Below, in pieces: positions 59,201-63,649 of a stretch of 64,000 nucleotides of DNA. The position numbers were made by a program, and so were the translations under genes. Source of the stretch: Endomychus coccineus (Eukaryota; Arthropoda; Insecta; Coleoptera; Endomychidae). The notes beneath the pieces were generated by a model. The model had not been told where the DNA came from, did no database searches, and saw only the letters and a program-made list of their open reading frames with translations. Every line of letters starts with the position of its first letter. The first letter of the stretch is position 1. The stretch lies in assembly GCA_958510875.1 (NCBI GenBank), contig OY294068.1, positions 167,409,962 through 167,473,961 of the forward strand, read 5' to 3'.

Positions 59201-62200
59201 ATTTCTATTATTTCTGATTTTTGGTATTTTGACCTACCTCATTTTTTGGCGAATTTCAGACGGAATACTTATGTTATCGATCTAAACCCAAAATCATTCG
59301 AAAGATTTCATTATTCTGCACCTAATATCCAATATATCCAATTCAAGCATTTTGGTCCAAAGACATTTTGAAAATTTTGGACCAACGAAACATTCAAATT
59401 TTTTGAGGTTATATATTTTTCACGAAATCCAAATTGTAGGTTCTATTAGAGGTTTTCATAACGAGTATTTTAAGTTCAAGCAGATCGATGTAGGTTGAGT
59501 AGAAGTGGAGCTATCAAAATAAATGTGTTTGAGCCTATCTACAAAAAATGTGGATCAAATTACAAATACGGCGATTGGTTCACAATTCCAAGTTATAACG
59601 AATTTCATAATAAAAAATGCGGAATTTCATTTAGCGGCAATAAGCGAGCGTCGGAAATACTGCTTGAATTTTGGATATTAGGTGCAGAATAATGAAATAT
59701 TTTGAATGATTGTGGTTTTAGATCGATAACATGAGTATTTCGACTGAAATTCGCGAGATAAGGATTTTTAAAAGGGTCGATTTTGGCGCCAAAAAATGAG
59801 GTAGTAGTCCAGGCATTTAAGGAGGAAAATCGACGATTTTTGTCCGAATTTCCGCGAGGTCTAATTCTGGTATATTCTTATGTATTTAGACACGCTGAAC
59901 ACGATGGTGTAGTTTAAATTTGGATTAACCCTGTGCTAGAGAAAGTATGACTATTTTTTGGACCCAAATGGCCATTTTTCGATTTTTTGGGTTTTGAGAA
60001 AAACTATGGGTTGTATGAAAAAATGTTTGAGGAAAAAGTTGTTGGATAAATTGATACGCGATTTTTGGCTCCAAGCCCCAAAGTTTTTGTTTTTTTCATA
60101 TTCTGTTTCAATGCAAAGATAGTATTTTTAATTCTCTCCTTTCGGTTTCTGGTGTTTTGACGTACCACAAATTTGTTATGAAACACCCTATAAAAACATC
60201 ATGTCACGGTCACACGTCTACATACACTCACACATTCACACAAAACGATTATAAACCTTCAGGAGCATTTTAAAATATTTATAAACTATAATTTCGACGC
60301 ACGCTTTTTGCCGCTAAATGAATTTCCGCGCTAGTTTTTAATAATGAAATTCGTTATAACTTGAAGTTGTGAACGAATCTCCGTACGCTGTTTCAAACTT
60401 AAATAGAGACAGAGGCCCAAACACATTTATTAGGATAGCATCATTTCTACTCAACCCACATCAGTCTACTTGGACATAACTTAAAATACTCGTTATGAAA
60501 ACCTCTAATAGAACTCAGAATTTAGATTCCGTAAAAAATTTCTAACCTTAAAAAATTTGAATTTTTCTTCAGTCCAAAATGGCGCCAAAGTTATGTCTTT
60601 GAACCAAAATGCTTGAATTTTGGATATTAGGTGCAGAATAATGAAATATTTTGAATGAATTAGGTTTTAGATCGATAACATAATATTCCATCTGAAATTC
60701 GTAAAATACGGATTTTTCAACATGGCCGATTTTGGCGCCAAAAAAATTAAGTAGGTCAAAACACCAGGAATCGAAACTAGAATTGAAAATACTATCTTTA
60801 CACCAAAACAGAATATGGAAAAAACAAAAACTTTTTGACATATACTTAATTCTTCAATGGGCCTACGACCTCGAATCGACTTTGAACCAGAACCAAAAAT
60901 CGCGTATTAATTTTTCAAACAACGTGTCCAAACATTTTTTCACACAACCCATAGTTTTGTCTCAAAACGCAAAAAATCGAAAAATAGCCATTTTTGGGTC
61001 TAAAAAATAGCCATAGTTTCTCGAGCAGAGGGTTAATTCAAATTTAAGCTACACCATCGTGTTTAGAGTGTCAAAATACATGATACATGACTAAAATTAG
61101 ACCTTGCGGAAATTCGGACAAAATAATTCCTTAAATGACTATAGGTCAAAATATAAAATATATGACTATAGGTCAAAATATAAAAATCAGAAAAAACATA
61201 AATGAAAATACTACCTTTTCACCGAAACAGAATATGAGAAAAGCAAAAAATCTCTGAAATATACTCAATTTTTCAATGTAGAACTATCTTGGGCACACGA
61301 CCTCGAATCGACTTCGGACCGGAGCCAAAAATCGCGTATTTATTTTTCCTTTTGTTTTAAACATTTTTTCATGTATTGTTTTGTCTAAAAACGCAAAAAA
61401 TCGAAAAATGGTCATTTTGGGTTCAAAAAATGGATATAGTTTTTCGAACACAGGGTTAATAGAAATTTAAACTACACCATCGTGTTCAGCGCGTCAAAAT
61501 ACATAAGAATAGACCAAAATTAGAGCTCGCCGAAATTCGGACAAAAATCGTCGATTTTTCTTCTTAAATGCCTGGACTATAAACACAACAGCTCAATAGA
61601 GAAACTGTACTGAAAATGACTTGAAATATTTTTAAATTAATCGAATGAGACTATAAATCAACTATGTTTACAGCTTCGTCCGATTTACATGGGGACGATA
61701 TGAAATACGTTGTGTCCAATAACGAGGTCGTCTCACACCCATTCGCCATTGCCGTTTTCAAAAGTACCATGTTCTGGGACGATTGGAAACGCGTTGCGAT
61801 CTTCAGCGCCGATAAGGATAGCGGCAACGGCAACGTTCTAGGCTTGGAAATCCTACAACAAAAACTCCCCGGATTGATGGACCTGAAAGTATTCGCGCAC
61901 GGCATCCAGATAGGAAACAATTCGTGCAATCCCTCGACTTGCCCCTACCTTTGCGTCGGTTCTCCTAACGAAGTGGGTCACACTTGCATGTGTCCGGATG
62001 GTATGGTGAAAAGAAACGATCAATGTCTCTGTCCCGGTAACGTGCGTCCGTTCGCCAACATGACGTGTCCTAAATTCAACGGTACATGTCGAACGGATCA
62101 CTTCACTTGCGGAAATGGCGTTTGCGTACCTAACGGGTGGCGATGTGATAACGAAGACGATTGCGGCGATAATTCCGATGAGGACCAATGCAACACGAAA

Positions 62201-62259
62201 ACTTGCCCTCCTAATTACTTCGTTTGCGGAAATGGTAAATGTTTGCCGCACTTTTGGAG
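12677..62259 (+). CDS. SORL1: SORL1/SorLA sorting receptor, exons 1-10 (5' part; continues past window)
   Basis: SorLA is a type I membrane receptor that sorts cargo between Golgi, endosomes and the surface. Exons: 12677-12901, 35851-36099, 41448-41609, 45754-46002, 49272-49534, 49718-50063, 52518-52859, 52980-53161, 57967-58757, 61674-62259; all phases agree and give 1131 residues open to the right. Order: signal peptide (1-25), propeptide ending at RQKR (60-63, furin site), VPS10p ten-blade propeller (about 76-605), 10CC cysteine module (about 606-720), YWTD/LDLR class B propeller (about 740-1000), EGF-like segment, one full LDLR class A repeat (DNEDDCGDNSDEDQC) and the start of a second. 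This order is diagnostic of SorLA rather than sortilin or LRP. The remaining class A repeats, fibronectin III domains, membrane span and tail must lie downstream. Introns total about 46 kb. Confidence 0.96.
12902..14097. other. Start of SORL1 intron 1: open frame read-through then nothing
   Basis: The exon 1 frame stays open to a stop at 13074, but this part does not resemble SorLA. The remainder is AT-rich with no recognisable feature. Confidence 0.4.
14098..14910. repeat. Dispersed repeat, copy 1 (second copy 53278-54000)
   Basis: Blocks such as GTGTTGCCGCTTGGAGAA, CTTCAGACTTCGTCG and AGCTTGAGTAAATGCAATAT recur in the same order near 53.3-54.0 kb. No coding capacity seen. Copy 1 carries a 27-bp micro-insertion at 14379-14405 that copy 2 lacks. 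Confidence 0.7.
14379..14405. other. 27-bp micro-insertion of transposon ends, duplication GTTTAAGT
   Basis: Starts CACGGTCGTA and ends TACGACCGTG with seven bases between. GTTTAAGT lies on both sides (14371-14378, 14406-14413). The ends match the 396-bp MITE at 11249. Confidence 0.85.
15150..16260 (+). mobile_element. Penelope-like element, RT end and GIY-YIG nuclease (decayed)
   Basis: Plus-strand pieces in order: WFRYGDDTFII (RT motif, Y-x-DD form) near 15290, KGSLPFLDVLVSRQTDGTLG and HSVYRKPAHTDRYL (15400-15520), then YSIPCSCGKAYIGETGRTVA (15775-15835, the GIY-YIG core) and ALAEHKFDTNHQILFENTKI to 15990. Stops and frameshifts break it. This is a different Penelope family from the copies at 6.0 and 22.7 kb. 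Confidence 0.85.
16300..17695. other. SORL1 intron 1 stretch, nothing recognised
   Basis: AT-rich sequence with short chance frames on both strands and a TAAA run near 17307. No repeat relation to the rest of the window was noticed. Confidence 0.35.
17700..18925 (+). mobile_element. hAT element remnant (GTF2IRD2/ZBED5-like transposase start)
   Basis: From 18089 the plus strand reads KRKVDSECITFKDQWNFQYF, then KKALCLICNETIAVLK and RHYETKH (a BED-type zinc finger, C-x2-C...H-x-H) and SQQSLFRKLNTEQEAATRAS to about 18445, with two stops. The GC-rich end GGGCTGTAGTTTGGAGACC near 18907-18925 resembles the terminal repeat of such hAT elements. The rest of the transposase is missing. Confidence 0.7.
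19134..19215 (+). repeat. tRNA-Ser-like pol III promoter, probable SINE head
   Basis: GTTGTGGCCGAGGTGGTTAAG resembles the type II tRNA-Ser A box with one extra G; a B-box-like TTTTGAAACTCC follows about 40 bases later. No tRNA acceptor stem closes, so it is a SINE head or a dead tRNA copy. Confidence 0.4.
19965..20215. repeat. 45-bp inverted repeat between two long (TA)n runs
   Basis: The arms 20006-20050 and 20075-20119 are perfectly complementary around a 24-base loop. (TA)n runs lie at 19965-20006 and 20165-20215. The whole can form a large cruciform or hairpin. Confidence 0.9.
20225..20730. repeat. Tandem repeat, about 185-bp unit, nearly three copies
   Basis: Units share GGAAAAC-rich starts, TATAGTTCATTGTCATGTAA, ACGGCATTCTAAAC and a CGAGGTTTTTCG end; boundaries near 20248, 20420 and 20600. 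The third unit is more diverged. Confidence 0.75.
20760..21440. other. AT-rich intronic DNA, nothing recognised
   Basis: No coding or repeat signal seen upstream of the TATA element at 21461. Confidence 0.35.
21461..21523 (+). promoter_or_regulatory. Core promoter-like TATA, Inr and DPE inside SORL1 intron 1
   Basis: TATAAAAG starts at 21461; TCAGT (Inr) has its A at 21492, 31 bases downstream; AGATA at 21519-21523 fits the DPE consensus at +28 to +32. The spacing is textbook for arthropod pol II promoters. It may be the promoter of a decayed LTR retrotransposon, since no open frame follows. Confidence 0.5.
21524..22466. other. Leader-like sequence after the intronic promoter, no ORF
   Basis: A-rich, no long frame. 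Could be an LTR R/U5 and leader or a noncoding transcript. Confidence 0.3.
22467..22654 (+). other. Short coding-like patch of unknown origin
   Basis: Two overlapping frames are open: VITRGRGKAVLHPKSLCAKL (to TGA 22546) and FYDYDRKGICRTNITDLFYQ (to about 22650). It lies directly before Penelope-like sequence and may be part of that element. I cannot name it. Confidence 0.3.
22670..23205 (+). mobile_element. Penelope-like element 3' end with ribozyme-like motif
   Basis: RSILEMIHIKRD near 22670-22705 is the C-terminal stretch also seen at 6.24 kb, followed by about 500 bp that align with 6270-6690, including the hammerhead-like motif at 23109. Confidence 0.75.
23109..23152 (+). ncRNA. Hammerhead-ribozyme-like motif, copy B
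   Basis: CTGATGA at 23115-23121, stem II GGTC/GACC with GTGA loop, GAAA at 23135-23138, CGTACG and TA with predicted cleavage after A23146. Stem I pairs GTCTT (23110-23114) with AAGAC (23147-23151) perfectly. The same extra T after the core is present as in copy A. Confidence 0.6.
23240..23610 (-). mobile_element. Penelope-like fragment in inverted orientation
   Basis: On the minus strand, QYLQKRMYGHEYS-like sequence is followed by ENSTAFAEHSLDYNYKFDYK, NVNILANGTNYK and ILEMIHITRDAKS. Same family as 6.0 and 22.7 kb but head-to-head with the latter. A damaged copy of the ribozyme region follows on plus at 23638-23710, its core deleted between CTGA and GACG. Confidence 0.75.
23720..24550. other. 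AT-rich intronic DNA, nothing recognised
   Basis: Only chance frames on the minus strand. Confidence 0.35.
24559..26040 (-). mobile_element. Tc1/mariner-type transposon with DD41D transposase, 5' truncated
   Basis: A 325-codon open frame (25953-24976, open upstream to about 26010) has the catalytic aspartates in CFSDECTFLL, FQQDGAPPHYA and SPDLNPLDFFLWG. Exactly 41 residues separate the second and third Asp, the spacing of the DD41D clade. The N-terminal helix-turn-helix is incomplete: KRGYAFNENHPERSVRHKYT precedes a stop. The 3' terminal repeat CAGGGTGTTCCATCTCAG is at 24559; no partner is seen near 26040. The frame is unbroken, so the insertion is fairly young. Confidence 0.88.
26530..26760 (-). 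mobile_element. Second Tc1/mariner-like transposase C-terminal scrap
   Basis: The minus strand reads GLFLWGHVKPLVYTSNPQKL followed by an Arg-rich helix, the end of the catalytic core and following helices of a transposase related to but distinct from the one at 25 kb. Confidence 0.6.
26970..27500 (+). mobile_element. Non-LTR retroelement endonuclease scrap
   Basis: LFLINNPDPYELKFRTPFGK followed by SDRILIDLSL resembles the C-terminal part of an AP endonuclease (..G-x-SDH..). Decays into frameshifted sequence. Jockey/CR1-like. Confidence 0.5.
27609..27646. other. 38-bp perfect palindrome with 8-bp duplication GTGACAAG
   Basis: Left half CATAGATAACTCTACTACC is followed by its exact reverse complement. 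GTGACAAG is on both sides (27601-27608, 27647-27654). The insertion is only two terminal repeats joined tail to tail, from a family with no full copy in the window. Confidence 0.9.
27708..28395. repeat. Dispersed repeat family X, copy 1
   Basis: Shares TTGAGGAGCTCGCTGCGCG, TTAATTTGGGGCCGTTTC and GGCGCCAGTTGTAAT, in order, with copies at 36.5 and 44.5 kb. Those two are bounded by long inverted repeats that this copy lacks. Confidence 0.7.
28400..28966. other. Intronic DNA, nothing recognised
   Basis: No convincing coding or repeat structure; a chance 79-codon frame at 28628. Confidence 0.35.
28967..30000 (+). mobile_element. Helitron with residual Pif1-like helicase
   Basis: Starts TCTTCTAATATATAAAATTC after an A, and ends GCCGGGTCAGCTAG before a T: 5'-TC, 3'-CTAG and A|T insertion all fit Helitrons. 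The 29261-29820 frame encodes helicase C-terminal motifs, INLKIQQLLPGDLVSYKS-like and LAFAMTINKSQGQTMSVCGL, LYVACSRVGK. Rep and most of the helicase are deleted (1034 bp left). The frame is open, suggesting a recent copy. Confidence 0.9.
30557..30765 (-). pseudogene. Unidentified coding remnant with its own polyA signal
   Basis: The minus strand reads CINEAITLF, a stop, then HDDTLKFFRKLPNPMKKNMA, VGLDTYLDYCDVCTSFIYVP and a natural-looking end VGLFK before TAA at 30559. AATAAA (minus) follows at 30482-30477. Two in-frame stops (TAA, TGA) upstream indicate a pseudogene, perhaps a processed retrocopy. I do not recognise the protein. Confidence 0.45.
30790..31470. other. AT-rich intronic DNA, nothing recognised
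   Basis: No coding or repeat signal seen. Confidence 0.35.
31477..34290 (-). mobile_element. hAT transposon remnant, interrupted by a Tc1 element
   Basis: The left end CAGGGTTGGAGAAAATCATG (31477) is of hAT type. On the minus strand, 34140-33850 reads FNLFSHFSLLLNIKEPDRNE and GPLHFAANIGFLLHGNKF, and 33792-33400 carries the C-terminal dimerisation block VVLNFPPSTAATERSFSKYG with NVHTNKRNPLTNKRAPKNCL. The right terminal repeat was not found. The Tc1 element (31745-33153) sits in its 3' part. Confidence 0.7.
31745..33153 (-). mobile_element. Tc1-like transposon, near complete, one stop and one frameshift
   Basis: Inverted ends CACTAAACGTCAAAAGTCTT / CACACAGCGTCAAAAGACTT are flanked by TA (31743-31744, 33154-33155). 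The minus-strand transposase shows RSGRPRVSNGREDR, FTDETRFGLVSDD, FMDDNARPHRARRVQDTLQA, a TGA stop (32210-32212) and SPDMNPIENMWDYI. Counting through the stop, 34 residues lie between the second Asp and the Glu (DD34E, Tc1 clade). The N-terminal DNA-binding part is in another frame. Confidence 0.92.
34386..34400. other. 15-bp micro-insertion, duplication CCGTAACC
   Basis: CACGGTCGTATAGAC lies between CCGTAACC at 34378-34385 and 34401-34408. It is the first 12 bases of the 11249 MITE end plus GAC, lacking the final CGTG of the 34726 insertion. Confidence 0.8.
34726..34744. other. 19-bp micro-insertion, duplication GCCAGTAG
   Basis: CACGGTCGTATAGACCGTG lies between GCCAGTAG at 34718-34725 and 34745-34752. 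It equals 12 bases of the left end and 7 of the right end of the 11249 MITE. Confidence 0.88.
35064..35202. mobile_element. Short MITE (about 139 bp) with GC-rich hairpin core
   Basis: AATAGTATATACACCACGG...GAAGAC at the left and its imperfect inverted copy at the right (GTCTTCAACACC...) enclose a core with GGGGCAAAGCCCC. No coding. Confidence 0.65.
35210..35840. other. End of SORL1 intron 1, nothing recognised
   Basis: No repeat or gene signal before the exon 2 polypyrimidine tract. Confidence 0.35.
35851..36099 (+). CDS. SORL1: SORL1 exon 2: first VPS10p blades
   Basis: The acceptor is TTATTTTCAG and the donor GTAAGT. It encodes QLMVHWVGEGSNVIMCLARD and a VPS10p blade with the Asp-box-like SYDYGDTYEN. 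Phase 0 at both ends. Confidence 0.96.
36414..37002. mobile_element. TIR element family X, copy 2 (589 bp)
   Basis: The ends are ACCGGGATATCAAAAATTA and its inverted copy; the right repeat extends through GACATAATTATTTCAAACGT, while the left arm has lost about 35 bp. The core is the repeat shared with 27.7 and 44.5 kb. No clear target duplication. Confidence 0.75.
37003..37880. other. SORL1 intron 2 stretch, nothing recognised
   Basis: Chance frames only. Confidence 0.35.
37883..38160 (+). repeat. LTR-like repeat, copy 1
   Basis: Starts CGGCACTGTTAGGAACAGCG with CGGGGAAGTCC; AT-rich second half ends near AACTCTAATA. Two more copies follow at 39036 and 39359. TGTTAGG...CTAAYA ends suggest solo LTRs, but no internal retrovirus-like region is seen. 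Confidence 0.5.
38165..39030. other. SORL1 intron 2 stretch, nothing recognised
   Basis: A chance 62-codon Lys/Tyr-rich frame at 38189 has no family features. Confidence 0.35.
39036..39280 (+). repeat. LTR-like repeat, copy 2
   Basis: CGGCACTGTTAGGGATGGTC start and CTCTAACA end; most diverged of the three. Confidence 0.5.
39359..39565 (+). repeat. LTR-like repeat, copy 3
   Basis: CGGCACTGTTAGGAACAGCG start, nearly identical to copy 1 for the first 55 bases, then shares AATAATGGTCGCG and TAATAAGAGTTTCATTGGAT-type blocks. Confidence 0.5.
39960..40150 (-). mobile_element. Penelope-like GIY-YIG fragment
   Basis: The minus strand reads SGNYKLNCGSCPNFYVGQSG, the GIY-YIG core (x-Y-K-L-x-C...Y-V-G-Q), then loses frame. 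A third Penelope family in the window. Confidence 0.7.
40191..41047 (+). mobile_element. TIR element with G-runs and a short acidic reading frame
   Basis: The ends TCACAAATTACGTAA (40197-40211) and TTACGTAATTTGTGA (41027-41041) are exact inverted repeats; subterminal GGGGGGAGGGGG-type runs lie inside both. At 40512-40736 a frame reads GNAIQNYTKKKEHAALCLMN then a very acidic tail ending ASPWEKSSEE; it may be the end of a transposase. Superfamily undetermined. Confidence 0.7.
41050..41440. other. End of SORL1 intron 2, nothing recognised
   Basis: No feature seen before the exon 3 acceptor. Confidence 0.35.
41448..41609 (+). CDS. SORL1: SORL1 exon 3: VPS10p propeller
   Basis: Acceptor TTGTTTCAG, donor GTAAGT. 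It encodes FVFTDVKHKLLYVTTNHG and ends in RQC, matching the blade preceding the Asp box in exon 4. Confidence 0.93.
42119..42640. repeat. Inverted repeat (foldback) of about 520 bp in SORL1 intron 3
   Basis: AGCTCGGAATTAAAGCCGAA on the left meets its complement TTCGGCTTTAATTCCGAG on the right; the arms pair nearly to a centre at about 42380. No coding. Confidence 0.85.
42985..43285 (+). mobile_element. Reverse transcriptase fragment (CR1/Jockey-like)
   Basis: ADVIYLDFSEAFDRVSKHRL (motif A, F/Y-x-D-F-x-x-A-F-D) followed by LEHAGMRINLWANIFIG, a stop, then a weak APQGS (motif B). Dead copy. Confidence 0.8.
43300..44330. other. SORL1 intron 3 stretch, nothing recognised
   Basis: AT-rich, no repeats or frames of note. 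Confidence 0.35.
44337..45145. mobile_element. TIR element family X, copy 3 (809 bp, ~90-bp inverted ends)
   Basis: TACCGGGGTATCAAACATTA on the left and TTTTTGATATCCCGGTA on the right extend as inverted repeats over about 90 bp, through GTCAAGGGTGGTTGTGGAAT and TTTACGTTTGAAATAATTAT. The core includes a basic 95-codon frame from 44722 (MDIYRKKKGRRARSDTKSNY) that may be a transposase scrap or chance. Confidence 0.8.
45150..45740. other. End of SORL1 intron 3, nothing recognised
   Basis: No feature seen. Confidence 0.35.
45754..46002 (+). CDS. SORL1: SORL1 exon 4: VPS10p propeller, Asp box
   Basis: Starts LWLTEDFGKNFRRVQEFVKS (Asp-box form S/T-x-D-x-G-x-x-F) and ends LSAK before GTAAGT. Phase 0 both sides. 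Confidence 0.95.
46010..47000. other. SORL1 intron 4 stretch, nothing recognised
   Basis: AT-rich, no repeat relation noticed. Confidence 0.35.
47007..48177. repeat. Foldback element, 1.17 kb, in SORL1 intron 4
   Basis: Ends TAGTCTTGGAACCAGAGCGA and its inverted TCGCTCTGG-like copy (right end GGCTCCTAGACTA). Long blocks pair: TCAATGACCAATTCATCTC with GAGATGAATTGGTCATTGA, and TGGTGGAAAATGTTCATTGG with its complement. A smaller reversed segment lies in the middle. Confidence 0.85.
48180..49265. other. End of SORL1 intron 4, nothing recognised
   Basis: No feature seen. Confidence 0.35.
49272..49534 (+). CDS. SORL1: SORL1 exon 5: VPS10p propeller
   Basis: Encodes LYVSYKFGKYLRCIF, then a blade with TSHLYVSDGLAGNG and FTLSLEDVLCYFP. 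Donor GTAAGT leaves phase 2; exon 6 completes a His codon. Confidence 0.96.
49718..50063 (+). CDS. SORL1: SORL1 exon 6: VPS10p propeller
   Basis: Encodes FADVYKVEGLSGIYIASRIV, the Asp box TFDHGATWRLIKAP, a CSLHLSQKFSYLFP stretch and SAPGILVATGVIG, all very close to vertebrate SorLA. Donor GTAAGA, phase 0. Confidence 0.97.
50064..50650. other. SORL1 intron 6 start with short local duplications
   Basis: 50120-50260 holds three degenerate copies of a ~48-bp unit around AAATCATCAGGAAA-CACC / CTCATCCTGG. Otherwise nothing. Confidence 0.45.
50657..51999. repeat. Foldback element, 1.34 kb, in SORL1 intron 6
   Basis: Both arms, read outside-in, encode the same string: FHMKSALVPR, then IAL, FPTFSTL and NMTI, showing they are inverted copies with about 10-15% divergence. 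Centre near 51330. No known protein. Confidence 0.9.
52000..52510. other. End of SORL1 intron 6, nothing recognised
   Basis: A chance 63-codon frame only. Confidence 0.35.
52518..52859 (+). CDS. SORL1: SORL1 exon 7: last VPS10p blades
   Basis: Encodes VYVSTDAGLTWRQALK, FFNMGDHGGILTAVKYF, YSTDEGEIWKE and GLMTEPGENTTVFTMFGS: two Asp boxes and the conserved end of the propeller. Donor GTGAGT. Confidence 0.97.
52980..53161 (+). CDS. SORL1: SORL1 exon 8: 10CC module, first half
   Basis: Encodes EDYKTWSPSQ, then CIMGQQRTYKRR and CYNGEDFD, ending in DYE plus a split Cys codon completed by exon 9. The cysteine pattern is that of the 10CC-a/b domains, which clamp the VPS10p propeller. Confidence 0.96.
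53278..54000. repeat. Dispersed repeat, copy 2, with tRNA-like segment
   Basis: Collinear with 14098-14910. Lacks the 27-bp insertion found in copy 1, so it serves as an empty-site reference. Contains a pol III-like promoter on the minus strand at 53500-53560. Confidence 0.7.
53500..53560 (-). repeat. tRNA-like A/B boxes, probable SINE head
   Basis: The minus strand has GAGTTCGATTCCC (B box, one mismatch to GGTTCRANNCC) and TAGTATACCTGG (poor A box) about 30 bases upstream. No cloverleaf that closes. Confidence 0.45.
54409..56033 (+). mobile_element. hAT transposon, 8-bp duplication CTCATAAG
   Basis: Ends CAGTGGCGGCTC and GAGCCACCACTG are flanked by CTCATAAG (54401-54408, 56034-56041). The 55392-55808 frame encodes the C-terminal hAT block: LLCLTIPVTSASVERSFSTL and MGQNRLYNVSLISIEKDLV (ZMYM1-like). 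The N-terminal and middle parts are deleted or broken. Confidence 0.92.
56150..56660 (+). mobile_element. Reverse transcriptase fragment
   Basis: CGIHQETVLGPLLQILYIDN (motif B, normally G-x-PQG-x-x-LGP) and, after stops, KYLGCVIDQYLTFF and IIYKTIIAPLLLF, the thumb of a CR1/Jockey-like RT. Dead. Confidence 0.75.
56665..57095. other. Intronic DNA, nothing recognised
   Basis: No feature seen. Confidence 0.35.
57402..57677 (+). pseudogene. Small membrane-protein-like reading frame with one internal stop
   Basis: ATG in strong context (GAAAATGG) opens MGGHIFLSLPLVAATFQLSV, then a basic stretch RSKRQRAK and an acidic LDLNVDDLG, TAG at 57561, and continues in the same frame as FLVISEIVIFIILIWLCNKL to TGA at 57675. 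The layout suggests a 91-residue protein with a C-terminal membrane segment. It is intronic to SORL1, same strand. I do not recognise it; retrocopy, transposon gene or readthrough gene are all possible. Confidence 0.4.
57967..58757 (+). CDS. SORL1: SORL1 exon 9: end of 10CC and most of the YWTD propeller
   Basis: Begins with CDFGF, has NRTKGYRKISGDMCVGG (the SorLA 10CC signature) and then class B blades such as FWADVVLDTIGRQCL, LYFVDGMRSKIELI, MYWTDW and IYWVDARHDYI. The 791-nt exon is unusually long because several vertebrate exons are fused. Donor GTAATT, phase 1. Confidence 0.97.
58876..61579. repeat. Foldback element, 2.7 kb composite, in SORL1 intron 9
   Basis: Starts TAGTCCAGGCATTTAAG and ends CTTAAATGCCTGGACTA. 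Arms carry GCTGAACACGATG...TTTAAATTTGGATTAACCC-type blocks and their complements. An extra direct copy of the left end starts at 59803, and partial inverted copies lie at 60600-61140, so at least two elements are nested. Confidence 0.9.
61674..62259 (+). CDS. SORL1: SORL1 exon 10: YWTD end, EGF-like, first LDLR class A repeats
   Basis: Encodes HPFAIAVFKSTMFWDDWKRV, GLMDLKVFAHGIQIGNNSC, an EGF-like CPYLC...CMCPDGM segment, and class A repeat FTCGNGVCVPNGWRC with calcium-cage residues DCGDNSDEDQC. It ends inside a second class A repeat (FVCGNGKCLPHFWR) at GTAAGT, phase 2. GC content is visibly higher than in neighbouring introns. Confidence 0.97.
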
Positions 62260-62379
62260 GTAAGTTTCAAACATCCAATATTATCCTTTTTGATTGATAA
62301 TGTAACACTTTATTTTACCGCAAATTTAATAATATAACTATGCGTAACTGCAGTTTTGACCTTCTAAAATGTCATTCTC

Positions 62380-63075
62380 AAATAAAGAGTATTTTTGGCG
62401 TGATCAAGACTGCTGATACGTGTCGAAGCTGTAAGATCATTTTTATTCAATAATGTTTGTAATTTCATCATGCAAAGATTAACGTCAGAACAACGATTGC
62501 AAATAGAAATTTATTAGGAAAATAAATAATCGTCCACCCGAACAAATAATTTGGGGAAACATGGATTCATTTCGCACCTCGTTTACCAGAAAAAAATTGC
62601 GTAATGAAGAAAATATCGGCGCTGTTGAAACAAACGTCACTATTCGGTATTGTACGCAACAATTGGACTTTTGTGCGTCCAATTCATGGAAAATTCAATA
62701 CAAGATTCAGTTCGTACAAGAGTTGACCATCGTTTGCGTAGTGTGCAAGAGAACCTTTGTTTCATCGAAAAGTTTGGTTTAGCGATGATGCTCATTTTTG
62801 GCTTTGTCAGCAATTGAAATTGTCGCGTTTGAAATGCGATTCTTTGAAAGCCAGAAAAATGCACTGTTTGGTATGCTCTATGGGTTGAGGAGTCATCAAA
62901 CCGTGCTTCTTCATAATTGATGTTGTCCAGCGTGTTACCGTTAATGGTGAACGATATAAAGCTTTGACAACAGACCTTCATACACCAATCGGGTGGTATG
63001 CATCTAGGGAAAGATATGGTTCCAACAGGACGGCGCTATATGTCATACAGCGCGTGAAACGATGGATTATATATA
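62380..63075 (+). mobile_element. Tc1/mariner-type transposase remnant (IS630 family)
   Basis: In scattered plus-strand frames: VRTRVDHRLRSVQENLCFIE, GLAMMLIFGFVSN (normally F-S-D-E-A-H-F) and, at 63015-63060, FQQDGAICHTARETM shifted by one base. Heavily decayed. Confidence 0.65.
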
Positions 63076-63085
63076 GCACACTAGA

Positions 63086-63645
63086 AATATTACTATTGAG
63101 CGAAACGTTCGATTATCAAGTTATTTCGCGAAATGGACATGTCAATTGCCACCATTCCTCTGGCTTATAGTAGACTATGAAGGAATTTATTGAGCGAAAC
63201 TGCACCATGAGCCTGTTTTGACGCCTCTGGCTTATAGTAGGCTATGGATGAATTTATTGAGCGAAACGTTCGACTATCAAGTTATTTCGCGAAATAGACA
63301 TGCCAATATGCCTCTGGCTTATAATAGGCTATGAATGGATTTATTGAGCAAAACGGCACCATGAGCCTGTTTTGACGCCTCTGGCTTATAGTAAGCTATG
63401 AATGGATTTATTGAGCGAAACGTTCAATTATCAAGTTATTTCGCGAAATAGACATGTCAATTGCCAACATGATCCTGTGACTTGACGCCTATGGCTTATA
63501 GTAGGCTATGAATGGATTTATTGAGCAAAACGGCACCATGAGCCTGTTTTGATGCCTCTGGCTTATAGCAAGCTATGAATGGATTTATTGAGCGAAACGT
63601 TCAATTATCATGATCCTGTGACTTGACGCCTATGGCTCGCTATAC
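63086..63645. repeat. Satellite-like tandem array, about 75-bp units
   Basis: Each unit has GAATTTATTGAGCGAAAC or GGATTTATTGAGC, CTCTGGCTTATAGTAGGCTA, and alternates between a version with CGTTCGATTATCAAGTTATT and one with GGCACCATGAGCCTGTTTTG. Six to seven units; alternating versions make a higher-order repeat of about 150-190 bp. Confidence 0.85.
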
Positions 63646-63649
63646 GTAA

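Noticed and set aside
61853..62251. Minus-strand 132-codon frame
   Set aside because: Antisense shadow of SORL1 exon 10.
63086..63645. CRISPR-like array of spaced repeats
   Set aside because: Units are continuous tandem repeats without unique spacers, in eukaryotic DNA.
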